A stretch of DNA of 64,000 nucleotides from Megalobrama amblycephala (taxonomy: Eukaryota > Chordata > Actinopteri > Cypriniformes > Xenocyprididae). Position 1 is the first letter of the stretch. The number at the start of each line of letters is the position of its first letter. The stretch is from positions 17,012,797 to 17,076,796 of the forward strand of contig NC_063058.1 of NCBI RefSeq assembly GCF_018812025.1. Reading direction: 5' to 3'. Made by a program: the position numbers and the translations under genes. This document shows, in pieces, positions 43,935 to 57,272 of the stretch. The notes below the pieces were generated by a model, which did no database searches, had not been told where the DNA came from, and worked only from the letters and a program-made list of their open reading frames with translations.

Positions 43935-45620
43935 TAACTCAACATAATTGTTCATGTCCGTAATATGATCCTCAGAGTTTGTGTATGCAGAGGATTTGAC
44001 TTTAAAGTTACTGAACTAATAGCAAACTTAAACTGAGCTCAAGTCTCTGCCAGGGACAACTTTGTTGTACTATTACTGTACACAATACTTATACTTTTAC
44101 TGCTTTAATTTTTCATTAGGGTTTCTGTACTCAAGTATGATTTGTAGGCTGTGTTCTTGGCACTAACATGTTGTTGAAACTGAAATGCTGAGAGCATACC
44201 TGTGACACAGAAGCTAGATGAAAAATGTAAAAATGTTTGACTTCAATTAGGCACTATACTGAGAAAATAATGAGTTTTAGTTAGCACTAGGTCTCACCTC
44301 ATCTTCTTTGCTGTACTCCTTGTTCACACACACAACACCCACTCTTTGCTATTTCTGCTGTGAAAAAAATACCATAGGTTTTTCTGGGCTCCCACGAGGG
44401 GTCGGAGAAATTCTGTAGATGTCTAATGCCGCATTTCTGAAACAACAGCGAAGAAAAAGAATGGCTCCCCTGGCCATTCAAATGCATTTTTCCACTTAAC
44501 AAACAACAAATTATCTTAAAATAAAACCTAGCCGACTTTTACCCAAGTGCTCCACAGGCTCAAGAAAAACACAGCGGTCCAAGTGACCCTGAAAATATTT
44601 TGTTTTTCCAAAGCTCGCTATTGCATCAAAGAGATCTGACTTCAAGGTAGAACCTCTACCGACTTCATTTGTACAGCAGACTAATTGATAGCCCCAGATG
44701 ATTTCCACTCGTTTGATGAATCTCTCTTGTAGTCCTCGGAGAGCATTTAAAGGAAATGAGAAATGTTACTGCTCACCCATGACAAAGGACACCAAAGTTT
44801 GAGTATGCTTGTGGAGCCTTGAGCTAACAGATTCCACTTGAAGCGGCGATTTATTGTAAACATGAGAAGACTTGTGATTAAAGTCATAAGTAATGAAACG
44901 GACAGGTCCGAAGACCGTGGACGACCATTGTAACGGATGTCAACGCTGACAGAGAACACACTATCTTTGTCAAATAAATAAAAGCTCTGTTAGCCACATA
45001 TGTGTGGTGAAATGAATCATCATCGTCCTTATCAGCAGGAGGCTTCGGGGAAATGCAATGTTACATCTATGGACGTGAATTTTCCCTTGTCTGCTTCAAA
45101 ACAATGCCCCACTGTTCATGCTGTTTTTTCTCACACTAGATATGCACAGGTTCAAAAAAATTGGTCATTGTGTCCGATGTTAGAAATTCCTTTTGATACA
45201 CAAAGTGTGTCCTAAACAGACAGGGAGGATAGTAAAGGCGCTGATATTGAGGGTGAAAATGAAGAGCGTTTTTGTCTGGTGGCAAAAAAAGACCTCCGTC
45301 ACTCCCATGGCCTTTATCTGCTGATACCGTTCACAACAGTGAGGTCAGCTGACCCAAATGCCACGTGCAAAGTACCAAAAGCACTGCTGCACAGGTGGCT
45401 CAAGGAGTCCTGGGTTCAATAAAACTCTATCTGTGGCAGACTATCACAGAAAATTCAGATTCAGTGGAAGTATGCTGGGATAAGCACCAATCATTAAAAC
45501 AGACTGTTTTAAAAGTATGGCACAAGATATAATGTTTTAGCATGAGACAAGACCAGAAAAGCACAATTTACATTAAATTACATTGAATTTGCATAACCAG
45601 AAGTTCATCTACAGGCATTC
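43935..45620. other. Non-coding, unique-looking
   Basis: No repeat or exon recognised. Composition is balanced from 44290 to 45420. Open frames of 65-71 codons on both strands have no domain. Possible regulatory sequence of wt1. Confidence 0.4.
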
Positions 45621-47695
45621 CCAGGGGCGGATTAAGGTGGTCAGGGGCCCCTAGGCTGCTCTTTGTGTTAATCATTATGCTTTCTTGAAAAAATGTATTT
45701 AGTGCCATACATGGTCCACACGCAAATATTAAGGTTAATCAGCCAATAATACAGATTTTCTTCTACGTTCCACAGTAAGATAATTACCACCACATCACAT
45801 AGGCTAGGTAAAATGTGAAATCATAATAAATAATATAAACCACTATAGAATACATAGCAACTCTAGGCTAGGTGGGATTCCTCCATGAAAACACATAGAG
45901 TCTATGTCATGAAATAGTTAGGCTACGTGTCGCCTATCAGCAACCTGTACACATCCCAACATAAATGCAAAAAAATGTGATTTTCAAATTCTGAATGAAT
46001 TAGGCCTATATTATGGAAGCCCATTTCCACCACTAAATAAAAAATTAAAAACAGTAATTACAACTTTTTATCTCAGCATTGTGACTTTTTTTCTTGCAAT
46101 TCTGACTTTTTTTCTTGAAATTCTGACTCTTTTTTCTTGCAACTCTGACTCTTTTTTCCTCACAATTGCGAGTTATAAAGTCACAATTCTGAGTTTATAT
46201 CTCAGAATTGTGACTATATCACGCAATTGCGAATTTATATCTGGCAATTCTAACTTTATAACTCGCAATTGTGAGGGAAAAAAAAAGTCAGAATTCTGAG
46301 ATGAAGTCGCAATTACGGTTTTTATTTTTTTATTAAGTGGCGAAAACGAGCTTCCATACTATAAAGTCTAGAAACCGTGCATAAAAGCACTTCCTTTATA
46401 ACAAAAGCTGTCACTCATCTTAATTCATTGCGATCTCACAAAGTTCTGCTAATCGATTAAGCTGACTACAATGAATATCTTATTTGGCCTACATAATAAA
46501 TATACTTTTTTTTTGTTAAAAGTTAAATTATAACGAGAGGATTTGAGTGTGCAAATCTCAGCACTGGACTTAAATTCATGCGTTCAAGAAATCATCAAGT
46601 AGCCTAAGTTTTGTGATTGACTACATTGCTAAAAAATATTAGTTTTTATTAGTCAATTAGTCTCAAGAGCACAATCACCAAATCTGTTTATGATGAGACT
46701 GAGAGCATTAGCGAGAGAGCAGAATTCAGTTAGAATTCCGAGTTCAGCTCGCGCACTGAACAAAACTCCGGTGTTTCAGCGATGACTAATCTGAACGCCT
46801 CTGATTGGCCATTGCAATTGTAAGCTCAACAGAATCGTGTGTGATTAGTGCGCAACGCTGTATAACGCGTAAAAAGTATAACGCAACATGAGCAGATCTA
46901 TATTAAATGCCGCAACCAACACTTTTCAGGTAATTTTCACTTTATTACTAGATTTAAATGTGCAGCTGCATTTTTGGCCAAGCCCCCTCTAATTTTTGAC
47001 CCATTGCCAGGGGAAGGCTAGCCTTACACACGCTCCACACCTATAGCCTAATCAGCGCTCAAGCGCACGTATAAAACTTGCCACAGGGCCTGGTAAACGT
47101 AATTATTATGAGTGTGTAGTGAAAAATCAGCAAGCAGACTTTCTATACATTTTAATAATTTAATGTTAATGTTTTCTGTTTTCGGCTGCAAAGATGAAGT
47201 CTACGGTGCTGATTCGTTATGTCCGCTAGTAGTGGACATAATCTGAGAATATGTAGGCTATTTTCCATTTGAGTCGGTTCGATTAAAAGTGCACATTTCA
47301 AGCTTTCTATATATTTCTCGTGTCTGTGAGGGAAGTACGGTTCATGTTTGTTACGTGCTCAAGTTCACAGAGACGGCAGAACGCGTATCCTGGTTGTTTT
47401 CATTTTACAAAAACACAATGTTCTCTGTTATTGTGAGTTTACAGAAATAAAAGTAGACCCTTTACAGTTTATATTATTCTTATTTGTATGACTAAAATGA
47501 CGGAGTATTTTAAGTGATCGCGCCGGCGCCTCCATGTCATGCAGCGAGCGCGCTCTCCACCCAAATGTCACATCTATCCAATCACCTGTTGTGTTTTTTT
47601 TTCTTTTTTTTCTTATGGGCCAGTGTGGGTCTTTTTTTGTCCGCGCTGTAAATTAAAAAATAAATAAAAAATAGTCTGGCCAATCCGGGGCCCCC
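45621..47695. mobile_element. Possible large DNA element, ends poorly defined
   Basis: CAGGGGCGGATTAAGGTGGT followed by CAGGGGCCCCTAGG at the left, and GGCCAATCCGGGGCCCCC at the right, look like opposing ends of one element. The interior has no long frame. Evidence is weak because arms and target duplication were not resolved. Confidence 0.25.
46060..46345. repeat. Foldback of GACTTT/CAATTGCGA short repeats
   Basis: Runs of TTGCAATTCTGACTTTTTTT followed by complementary forms (AAAAAAAGTCAGAATTCTGA). The same words form the units of the minisatellite at 50535-52500. Confidence 0.75.
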
Positions 47696-47699
47696 ACAC

Positions 47700-48474
47700 A
47701 CACATTCCCACCTGAATGATTTACAGCTCAAAAAACAAGAGGTTTTTATCCAATTAATTCATGTTAAAGCTTTCAAAACAATAGATGCGTCACATTAGTA
47801 ATTTTAAACCCTCTGAATATGAAATTTTGAAGTCGACAGACTGAAATAGTATTTTTTTGTAAAACATACCCCAATAATCTTTATATTATTTACAACTTCA
47901 AAAAATCATTTTTGACAGTTCATGTGCATTTGCACGTATGACCAAGATAAAAAATATATTTTTAGTGTAATTTCAGCTTCCGAAGTACAATATAGAATTC
48001 TATTGTTGTGATATTTTAATTCCTGATTTGAAAAGTTATGAAACATAATTTCGACAAACAGCTACAGACATTTTGGTCTTTTTCACATTCAAGTTGATAG
48101 GAAATATAGCGCTAAAATGGCTGCCAACTGAAACGATCTTTTTCAAAATAACTTTTTTTTTTTTTTTTTATTGAGGGACAAGTCCAAATAATTTTCTGTG
48201 CTAGTGGCCTAGAGTTATAGACGCCATGTTTGAGACCAAACAACAGTGCTCAGTGTGGTTCTTTTCAATCAAAATGTCAAGCAATTCTGCATATTATGAA
48301 AATAAATCCTAATACTTCAAATTTAATCTTGCTAAAACTCTTCATTTTAAGCATAGTTTGCATTTTGAGAGCAAGCTAAACAAAGCTAATCCTTCCGAGC
48401 TAACAAAAATATATTCTAAGAACATCCATTAAGTTATGAAAACGTTTCCTGAATGTTCAAAACATCTACTTTTT
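47700..48474. other. Non-coding, no recognised element
   Basis: Mixed AT-rich sequence with a poly-T stretch near 48150. No frame of interest. Confidence 0.4.
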
Positions 48475-48632
48475 TTGCCTTTATTATGAAAGGACAGTAA
48501 GCAGACAGGAAGCGAAGTGGGAGAAAGAGAGGGGGACGGGATCGGGAAAGGCCAGGACTCGAACTAGGGTTTCCCAAAGCGCAACGGCGTTATATGTCTG
48601 CGCGCTGCCCACTAGGCTATCGGCACCGACAC
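48475..48632 (-). mobile_element. tRNA-derived SINE
   Basis: On the minus strand it begins GTCGGTGCCGATAGCCTAGT, with A-box-like TAGCCTAGTGGG (48608-48619) and B-box-like AGTTCGAGTCC (48555-48565). A non-tRNA body follows, ending AATAAAGGC. It is flanked by the 13-base duplication ACATCTACTTTTT (48462-48474, 48633-48645). This is the layout of fish tRNA SINEs, copied in trans by LINE machinery. Confidence 0.85.
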
Positions 48633-48645
48633 ACATCTACTTTTT

Positions 48646-50534
48646 AAAATGTTTTAAAAATATTTTTCCTTGGTTATGTGAACAGTAAGGGAACAATCCA
48701 TTAGATGAACGTCCAACTAAAACGTTTAAGAAAAAAAACATTCCACGAACGATGTATAAATAACGTTTTTGTGCAAACATTTTGAGAACATTATTGGAGA
48801 CCAGATAACTTTGAATGAACATTCTATTAACGTTATTGGAAGAACTTTTGTTCATAACTTTGAGAGAACCTTGCCAGAACATTAGCTAAAGTTCTGAGAA
48901 TTTTTCCTGTTAGCTAGGTTGTTGGTGTTACACAAGGTCTGAGGCATTAGGATATGCTATTAAAATATCCTGCAGGTTGTTGTGGATTTGTAGTGAACTG
49001 CCGATAAGACAAAGGCTGAGAATTGTCTGAGATCCTCTGAGGTATTTAAAACACTGGCTTGCCTTCAAAAACCCCGAACGCAGAGAAATTCAGCATTTAA
49101 ACAGATACGGGAAGGCGTCCAACGTTACCTAAACACAGAGAGGGTATCAGACAGAATGGTACCGCCAGCTGCAAGGCCATTAATTAATTCATTTTGGTAT
49201 GCTCACGCTGGAACAACCTTGAACATGTGGAACGAGAAAAGAAAAACATCAAACATTTGATTTAATTAGAACTCTGAGGGGTTTTTAACAAATGCACAAA
49301 CCCCTCTGACTTACACATCATCCTGTCAAAGCATGGTTATATATTGCTCTTATACATTATGTGCTATACATACTATTGTTCTAAACGCAGGGTGATAGTT
49401 TTGGATGGGAGACATCGTGAAGGCTTTCGCTCTACAAATAGCACACAATGGAACACTTATGGAGAAAGGGCTCCTTGTTTAATAAAAGCTGAGAGGTCTA
49501 TATCCTAAGCACACACTATCAATCTCTGGAGATGAAATTTTTCAGTCTCCACTTAAGTTTATGGGGAGAGAAAACTTTACAGAGGCTGGCGGGGCTCCAG
49601 GAGAGAGGAGAAATTATGTCGGGACATTTCTTCAAAGATAGTATCTCTATGTTTAAGCGCATCAGTTTAGTAGGAATCGAATACCACATCTACAAATCAC
49701 TATGAAGTGCTTATCTTGAGCCAGATCATAAGCGCTGAACTGAGCAACAAGTCAACGTTGTTGCAGAAAAGGGATCAGATCTGGAAATAATAAATGCTGA
49801 GGACAGATAAAAAGTCAAAAGCGCACCAGCACACGGACTCAAGGTTGTTGTGGTTGCAGATACAGGATCTTGTTTAGCTTGCGGTCACTGTTGTGATGTT
49901 TTTGGATCCATGACTCAGATAGTAATATCGTTACGTAGTTTGTTTGTGTACTGGTTGTTTTCGGTGGTAGGGCATGCAGTGGACTACGTGCTACTGTCTA
50001 AGCATTATTTGGGGAGACATTCTGTTCTGTATCTTCAAGTCCACAACACGTAAGACTATTTTTATGGTTCAGCAATTAAAAATGCTAGTTTGGCATGAAG
50101 ACGCTAGCAAATCCTTTCATGCCAGATCATTTGGCAACAAACTTACAAGAGTACAGTTACTTGAAGAGAGATGTCTCTGACTGCGTACGGGTTCATGGGC
50201 TGGTCAGGATAAGGGGCTTTCCGTGGGGAAGACTGTTTTCAATGTTATCATTTTGCTGAAGACTTTCACTCCAATTAGTAAAAACATAATTTATAACAAC
50301 AGATAATGTGTTAGATCACGCTTAGCAGTTCTTCAAATATTTTGTGACAACTGCTATTAATAATTGAAATTATTTAAAATCATCATTAGCAAGCCATTTA
50401 AAATTATTTGCTAATTATGATTTAAATTAGATGGCATTGCTTTGTTTGTGGCAATCATAATTTAAAAAAATAGAAATACAAAATACTTCTGATAGACCAA
50501 GAAACTATAAATGAAAGTAAATGAAAACATAATT
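48646..50534. other. Non-coding, unique-looking
   Basis: No repeats from about 48900 to 50250. Open frames of 65-68 codons lack domains. Nothing else is recognised. Confidence 0.4.
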
Positions 50535-52500
50535 GCAGCTTTTTATCTCACAATTGCGACTTTTTATCTCAAATTGTGGCTTTAGATATCATATAGCGAC
50601 AGTTGATCTCGCAGTTGCGACTTTTCTCAGAATTGCGACTTTGTAACTCAAAATTTGACATATCTTGCGGTTATGACTATCTCACAGTTGCGAATTTTCT
50701 CAGAATTGCGTCTTTATAACTCAAAATTTGACATATCTCGCGGTTATGACTATCTCACAGTTGCGAATTTTCTCAGAATTGCGTCTTTGTAACTCAAAAT
50801 TTGACATATCTTGCAGTTATGACTCATAGTTGCGACTTTTCTCAGAATTGCGACTTTATAACTCAAAATTTGACATCTCGTGGTTATGACTATCTCACAG
50901 TTGCGACTTTTCTCAGAATTGCGACTTTGTAACTCAAAATTTGACATATCTTGCGGTTATGACTCACAGTTGCGAATTTTCTCAGAATTGCGTCTTTATA
51001 ACTCAAAATTTGACATATCTTGCAGTTATGACTCACAGTTGCGACTCTTCTCAGAATTGCGACTTTATAACTCAAAATTTGACATCTTGCGGTTATGACT
51101 CACAGTTGCAAATTTTCTCAGAATTGCGTCTTTATAACTCAAAATTTGACATCTCGCGGTTATGACTATCTCACAGTTGCGACTTTATAATTCAAAATTT
51201 GACATCTCGCGGTTATGACTATCTCACAGTTGCGACTTTTCTCAGAATTGCGACTTTGTAACTCAAAATTTGACATATCTTGCAGTTATGACTCACAGTT
51301 GCGACTTTTCTCAGAATTGCGACTTTATAACTCAAAATTTGACATATCTTGTGGTTATGACTATCTCACAGTTATGACTTTATAACTCAAAATTTGACAT
51401 CTCGCGGTTATGACTATCTCACAGTTGCGACTTTTCTCAGAATTGCGACTTTGTAACTCAAAATTTGACATATCTTGCGGTTATGACTCACAGTTGCGAA
51501 TTTTCTCAGAATTGCGTCTTTATAACTCAAAATTTGACATATCTTGCAGTTATGACTCACAGTTGCGACTCTTCTCAGAATTGCGACTTTATAACTCAAA
51601 ATTTGACATCTTGCGGTTATGACACAGAGTTGCAAATTTTCTCAGAATTGAGTCTTTATAACTCAAAATTTGACATCTCGCGGTTATGACTATCTCACAG
51701 TTGCGACTTTTCTCAGAATTGCGTCTTTATAACTCAAAATTTGACATATCTTGCAGTTATGACTCACAGTTGCGACTCTTCTCAGAATTGCGACTTTATA
51801 ACTCAAAATTTGACATCTTGCGGTTATGACACACAGTTGCAAATTTTCTCAGAATTGAGTCTTTATAACTCAAAATTTGACATCTCGCGGTTATGACTAT
51901 CTCACAGTTGCGACTTTTCTCAGAATTGCGTCTTTATAACTCAAAATTTGACATATCTCGTGGTTATGACTATCTCACAGTTATGACTTTATAACTCAAA
52001 ATTTGACATCTCGCGGTTATGACTATCTCACAGTTGCGACTTTTCTCAGAATTGCGACTTTGTAACTCAAAATTTGACATATCTTGCGGTTATGACTATC
52101 TCACAGTTGCGAATTTTCTCAGAATTGTGTCTTTATAACTCAAAATTTGACATCTCACGGTTATGACTATCACACAGTTGCGACTTTTCTCAGAATTGCG
52201 TCTTTATAACTAAAAATTTGACATATCTCGCGGTTATGACTATCTCACAGTTGCGACTTTATAACTCAAAATTTGACATCTCGCGGTCATGACTATCTCA
52301 CAGTTGCGACTTTTCTCAGAATTGCGACTTTATAACTCAAAATTTGACAAATCTTGCGGTTATGACTATCTCACATTTGTGACTTTTCTCAGAAAAGTAA
52401 TTTTATAACAAAATTTGACATTATCTTGCAATTATGACTTTATCTCACAGTTGTATCGTGCAACTGTGTCTTTATATCTCACAATGTGACTTTATTTCTA
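50535..52500 (+). repeat. Minisatellite, about 26 units of 52-75 bases
   Basis: Units follow the scheme CTCAAAATTTGACAT, ATCTTGCGGTTATGAC, TATCTCACAGTTGCGACTTT, TCTCAGAATTGCG, CTTTATAA. Some units lack the TCTCAGAATTGCG part (near 51180, 51375, 51975, 52255). Higher order is visible: 50886-51098 recurs almost unchanged at 51410-51622. Open frames on both strands result from the absence of stops in the unit. Confidence 0.95.
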
Positions 52501-55232
52501 ATTTTAAAACTAATCTCACAATAACCTTTTATTTTTTTACTCTGAGGCATACACGGGCTTCCATAAGAAACCCCTCAAATCTAACCAACTTATTCGTTTT
52601 TTCTTAGCCGGTCAGCAGGGTGAGCGAGTCAGTGAAAGCACACTATATAAACACTCCTCAGGGACCAGAAAGTGATCCATCATTGTGCACTGCCATTGTA
52701 ATGCTTCTAAGACTGATTAAGTCAAAGCCAGCTAAATCATCTGAATTCCTGCTGTGCTGTGGCCCTTGCTTTCTAGATTAAGATGAAAAGGCCTGCGCAT
52801 TCCTCATTTGATAATTAATGATGCAACCGTAACGCGTTTCTGACGGTTGCGTAAGAGCTCATTAGCTATTTACCTTCAACAAAACACATTTGGATGAACA
52901 CATTATTAAAAGTCTGTAGCTTGAATGAAGCATCCACTGTTTACTTTTAGTTAAAGAGCATGCGAAAGGTGAACGTCCTCACTGCAGTCCAGAGACACAG
53001 TCTGGGTTCGAGGAAGTAGTAAAATATATTTTCAAATGTAAAATGGGTGATAACCAAAAAAAGAAAGTCCACTTGTGGCTTCCGATTTTGTTTAGGAATG
53101 ATCTAAAATTGGAGCCAGTGGCACCAATAAGGCAGAATGGAACTGATCTGAATCTAATGACCTCTGAGCTAATTTTTCCTGTAATCTGACAGGTCGTAAG
53201 GTTGCACCAGTGGTCATTAATCTAGCAGTAGGGGATAAATACACATCTCTATTTCCCGCTGAAAATCTGACAGATTGATTTACAGATTATATTGTGCTAA
53301 AATCAGTGAGTTAAATAAAATAGACGCACAAATCACTCCTTCATATATGCCAATTTTTCTTTTTTTGTCTTTGAGGGGGAGCTTGGTTATTAGAAAAGTA
53401 AACAAGATATCCAACAAATGGAATGCCAAATGCCAAAAAAGCTTTCTTTGGGAACAAATCAGTTCTTATTATTTGATAAAGGAGCTGCCATGCAAACATA
53501 AACACTGAAGAGTTTTGCACTAAGCTCAGACAAATCTGAGGTCCATGTAAAAATGTGAATATATTGTTAGTATGGTGTCTAATAAATTAATAGGCAAGAG
53601 ACAATGTCTCTTAGGGTCCTTTCCTGCCACTTACCACCAAAAGTTGATAATTATTGGAACACAAATTAAACACATAATGTTATATAATGTTTATATACTG
53701 ATGGTTTATAAATATTATATAGAACTATAAAAATGGCTATGAAAAAATCCAAGTGAAAGGCTGTTATATGCCATTTATGTCTTATACAGTATGTGACAGA
53801 GAGAAAGAGAGAGAGAGCGCAATTGAGAAGCTTAGCTCATCACTGAGGAGCAGTTAAGGGTCGCTGACTGAATGTAATGGTGCACATCATTGAACCCTCA
53901 CTGAGGGGGAGGTATACGTATCTATTTTCTCTCTGGGTTACAAAAAACACTCTGCCACTTAAAATATCTAAAGCAAAATGAGTCTGAAAAACAATAAAGC
54001 CTGAAGCTTTAGGCCATTAATAGATGTTGACAAATAAATGTTCTTTAAACTTTACCACCAAATCAACATATTAGAATGATTTGAAGACTGAAAATTCAGC
54101 TTTGCATCACAAGAATTTTAAAATATATAAAAATAGTAAGGAGTTATTTTAAAATGTCACAATTTTACTGTGTTTTTAATCTATCTGGCAGACTTCTTTT
54201 AAAAACATGAAAAAATCTTACTTATCAAACTTATTTCCCTTTTTAAAGTGAGGATATCAAATAAGACTACCAAAAAGAATATTAAGTCTTTTAAAAATGC
54301 TGTATGTGTATAATATATGTGTGTTACAATACAAATACTTCAAATCAATTGTGATTATAAAGACTAAAATCTTCCTTTCTTTCTCTACACCTAACTTGAT
54401 TGTGAACATGCAAAAAGATAAATTTTACAACCACATAACTTTTCTGAGTTTTCTGAGTGTAGTACTTCAACCAGGAAGACCTTTGCAATACCCTTTAAAA
54501 GTTAGTAACTAAATACATTTGTTGCTTAATGGAACTCAGCGTGTCATTCACTAGTTCTGATTTAGCACAAGGGGAGGCCGTGTCGAGGAGGAGGCCGGAC
54601 TGGGAGTAGAGACTGGGGGCATGCAAGTTTTACAAGAATCCCTGGAGTGAAGAAGCGCTCTCCATCATCTGGCTGTGACATCCCACTGAGTAAGACTTAT
54701 GGGCTGACACCTCAATAGGGACATGGCTAATGCAGGACGGCATGTGGGTTAAGATAGGGCTCCTGATCGCACCCCCACCAATCACAGCAGAAATGTCTCA
54801 TCCTTTAAGAGGTGCACATTGCCGGCTGAACAGATATATAGGTGGGGATGACATACTCCACGTATGGGGAGTACCGTGTACCCATGTGATCGCTTCTTGT
54901 CTCTTCAGAATTAAAAGCGTATGGGCCTGCCATGGTGGTCCTTAAGGGGTATAATTCAATCAAAACAGCCGTCCGCTGAGCATTCCTATTTCTCATTGGA
55001 TTCGTAGTACGACGAGAAGATTAACAACTGGTTGAAATAGAGAGGAACAGTCAGAACTTTGGGTTTGGGCTAATTTAAGGCTATATAAATGATGTGGATG
55101 GTGAACTTTAAACTTTGCTGACCTTTGACAGTAGTGGGCAGGCGGGGATTATCTTCTCGTCTCTCAATGTGAGGTAAGATGAGAAGACCGGTGTATGTGA
55201 TTCACAGCTACAGAGGGAGAACAAGACTGCAC

Positions 55233-55272
<40 letters not shown>

Positions 55273-55296
55273 GGGTCTTGGGCTTGCAATAAGACG
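52501..55296. other. Intergenic, no recognised element
   Basis: 52600-52960 is unique-looking with ATAATTAATGATGC and TAACGCGTTTCTGACGG motifs, a candidate conserved element. There is a T tract at 55239-55264 and a short (GA)n near 53800. No exon was found, including none resembling eif3m. Confidence 0.45.
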
Positions 55297-55300
55297 TTAA

Positions 55301-55530
55301 AGGTATAGTTCACCTAAAAATGAAAATACTGTCATTTACTCACCCTCAAGTTGTTCCAAACCTGTAGGAATTTCTTTCTTCTGCTGAACACAAAAGAAGA
55401 TATTTTAAAGAATATGGGTAACTAAACAGTTAATGGGCCACATAGACTTCCATAGTATGGAAAAAAATACTATGGAAGTCAATGGGGCCTATCAACTGTT
55501 TGGTTACCGACATTCTTCAAAATATCTTCT
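55301..55530. mobile_element. TTAA foldback element, right end missing
   Basis: Starts AGGTATAGTTCACCTAAAAA after TTAA (55297-55300), folds at AGTATGGAAAAAAATACTATG, and follows the complement of its left arm to TCTTCTTTTG. It then breaks off into unrelated sequence. Relative of 20433-20721. Confidence 0.8.
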
Positions 55531-56854
55531 TTTGGGAAACGCCTAAAAAATTGTTAATGGAACTTTCAAAAAATTGGAAGATTATTAAGAGGTACTGGAC
55601 CCAGTACCATTAAATTCTTTATCATTTCTTAATCAAGGTACAGAAATTAAGCAACACACAGTGGCCTAAACTTGTAGCGACTATAAACAAAAGTGAGCTT
55701 GTTTGCACCGAATGTTATTCTAAAATTAAACGAACATGCAGCGGCCTAGCAGTGCGCATACAGACGGGTCAGGCTAATTTGCTGTGGCAGTCAGGACATG
55801 GTGATGGAATGTGAATGTCAGCAGGCTCTGTATTTACACACTATATAAAACCGACTAGTAATTAACACTAGGGCCCTCCCGCGCTCAAGTGTAATTGACT
55901 GTTTCAAAGGACTGCCACTTCATAATCCAGTGTGTGTATTAAAATTACGCTCTCCATATTGCCCACTCCCTCTCAGGATAAGGGTCAGTACTGCTGGCAC
56001 AGTGGCTGAAACGCATAAGATTTCTTTACGAGGACATTAACATTTTGACATATTAATAATGAGTAAGTGTATTAAGGTGAACCTCTGAGGGACCTTGTGC
56101 TTTCATCAGGAGGTGCGCATTTGCTTTCTGCTGGATGATTTTAGTACTAGGCGAACTGTTTTTCTGAGGCTCTTTAATGTGCTTAATTTTAGATGGAAAC
56201 TCATCTGGTTTATTTTCCTAAAATATAGCTTATTAAATATTACTGGATAGGCTAGTATAAGTAGCATTATAGCATAAACCAGTTTAATACTGTAAGATAA
56301 AACGCAAGAAAAAAATAAAGCTCTGCAGATGACACCTTCTATCATATTTCTTTTAAAATAAAAATAATTGCTTTAAAAACAGATTATGTGGATCAACCAA
56401 AGTATCCACTTTCATTGCAACCAGTGTCGCCATATGCAACACATTTTATTTCATTCATCTTATTGCCCTAACATGTGTCCACACAGTCCCCACAGCCTAT
56501 TTACCAAGGACATAAACTTAATGGGAGACTCATTTGCATTTGTTAATTTGGCTTGATATGTGCTAATTGATTCTTCTTACTTGTGTATTTTAATTATCCT
56601 AAGTTATAGTTGGCCACAGTTTGTGTACCAAATGTAAATTAGCAATGTTTGGTCATTAAATGCCCTCTGAGGAATGAGCATGCTAGCCTGGGAGTAATGA
56701 GTGTTAATTAGCTCGTGCAGCATAATTAACAGGTTTTATGTGCAACACTTACCTTGTTTAGTGATGGGTTAACATGATGCAACTGATGCTTTTAAGAACA
56801 CCTGAACCTTTTAAGAAAGTCCGCAAAAAACAAAGCTGCTTGAAATAATGAACA
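55531..56854. other. Intergenic beyond the ccdc73 3' end
   Basis: 56560-56740 has repeated TAATTA-type sites in an otherwise balanced stretch and may be conserved. No gene seen. Confidence 0.4.
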
Positions 56855-56860
56855 TTTATT
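56855..56860 (-). promoter_or_regulatory. Candidate distal ccdc73 poly(A) signal
   Basis: AATAAA on the minus strand about 150 bases after the stop codon. Confidence 0.45.
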
Positions 56861-56916
56861 CAGATAAATTATTTGGAAATATATTAACAGTTAACAAAAA
56901 TATCATTTTTACTGTA

Positions 56917-56922
56917 TTTATT
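56917..56922 (-). promoter_or_regulatory. Candidate proximal ccdc73 poly(A) signal
   Basis: AATAAA on the minus strand, 84 bases after the ccdc73 stop codon, giving a short 3' UTR. Confidence 0.5.
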
Positions 56923-57005
56923 CAGATGGAGGGTAAGAAATATATCTAAGCAACATTTGAGTACAACAACAATACCAAGTTACCAATATGCCTTTCTAAT
57001 GCATA

Positions 57006-57272
57006 TCAATCAATTTTGCGTCTTTTTTGAGGGGTTAAACCTTCAGATGACATAAATTCCTCGATTTTTGCAATTTGGGCCATTATGTCAGATTGTTTCC
57101 ATTCTTCTTTTCCTTCAGAGCTAGATGCTATAGGCCAGGTCTGTTTCTCCAGGCTCTGGAGTTTGGGAGGAGGAACTGTAGGAGTGCAGTCTTGTTGCAG
57201 CCCATTACCCACAGAAGAAGAGGCTGGACTGCCACTCAGAGTTGAGCTGTAGGAGATAAGAACTTGATTCTC
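57006..57272 (-). CDS. ccdc73: ccdc73 last exon and stop
   Basis: 267 nt: ENQVLISYSSTLSGSPASSS, then a proline- and serine-rich part and EFMSSEGLTPQKRRKID, stop TGA at 57006-57008. Acceptor CGCAG|GAG. Confidence 0.85.
   Translation of the reverse strand, partial: ENQVLISYSSTLSGSPASSSVGNGLQQDCTPTVPPPKLQSLEKQTWPIASSSEGKEEWKQSDIMAQIAKIEEFMSSEGLTPQKRRKID

Noticed and set aside
45621..47695. A confident large transposon call
   Set aside because: Opposing ends look related but arms and duplication were not established; kept only as a low-confidence feature.
48475..48632. tRNA gene
   Set aside because: A and B boxes are present but the acceptor stem does not close, and the body continues as a SINE with target duplication.
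50750..51689. Overlapping open frames on both strands with SELRLYNSKFDI repeats
   Set aside because: They follow from the stop-free minisatellite unit; no start context, domain or splice structure.
50535..52500. Regular repeat array resembling a CRISPR
   Set aside because: Vertebrate locus, variable unit length, no unique spacers, no cas genes.
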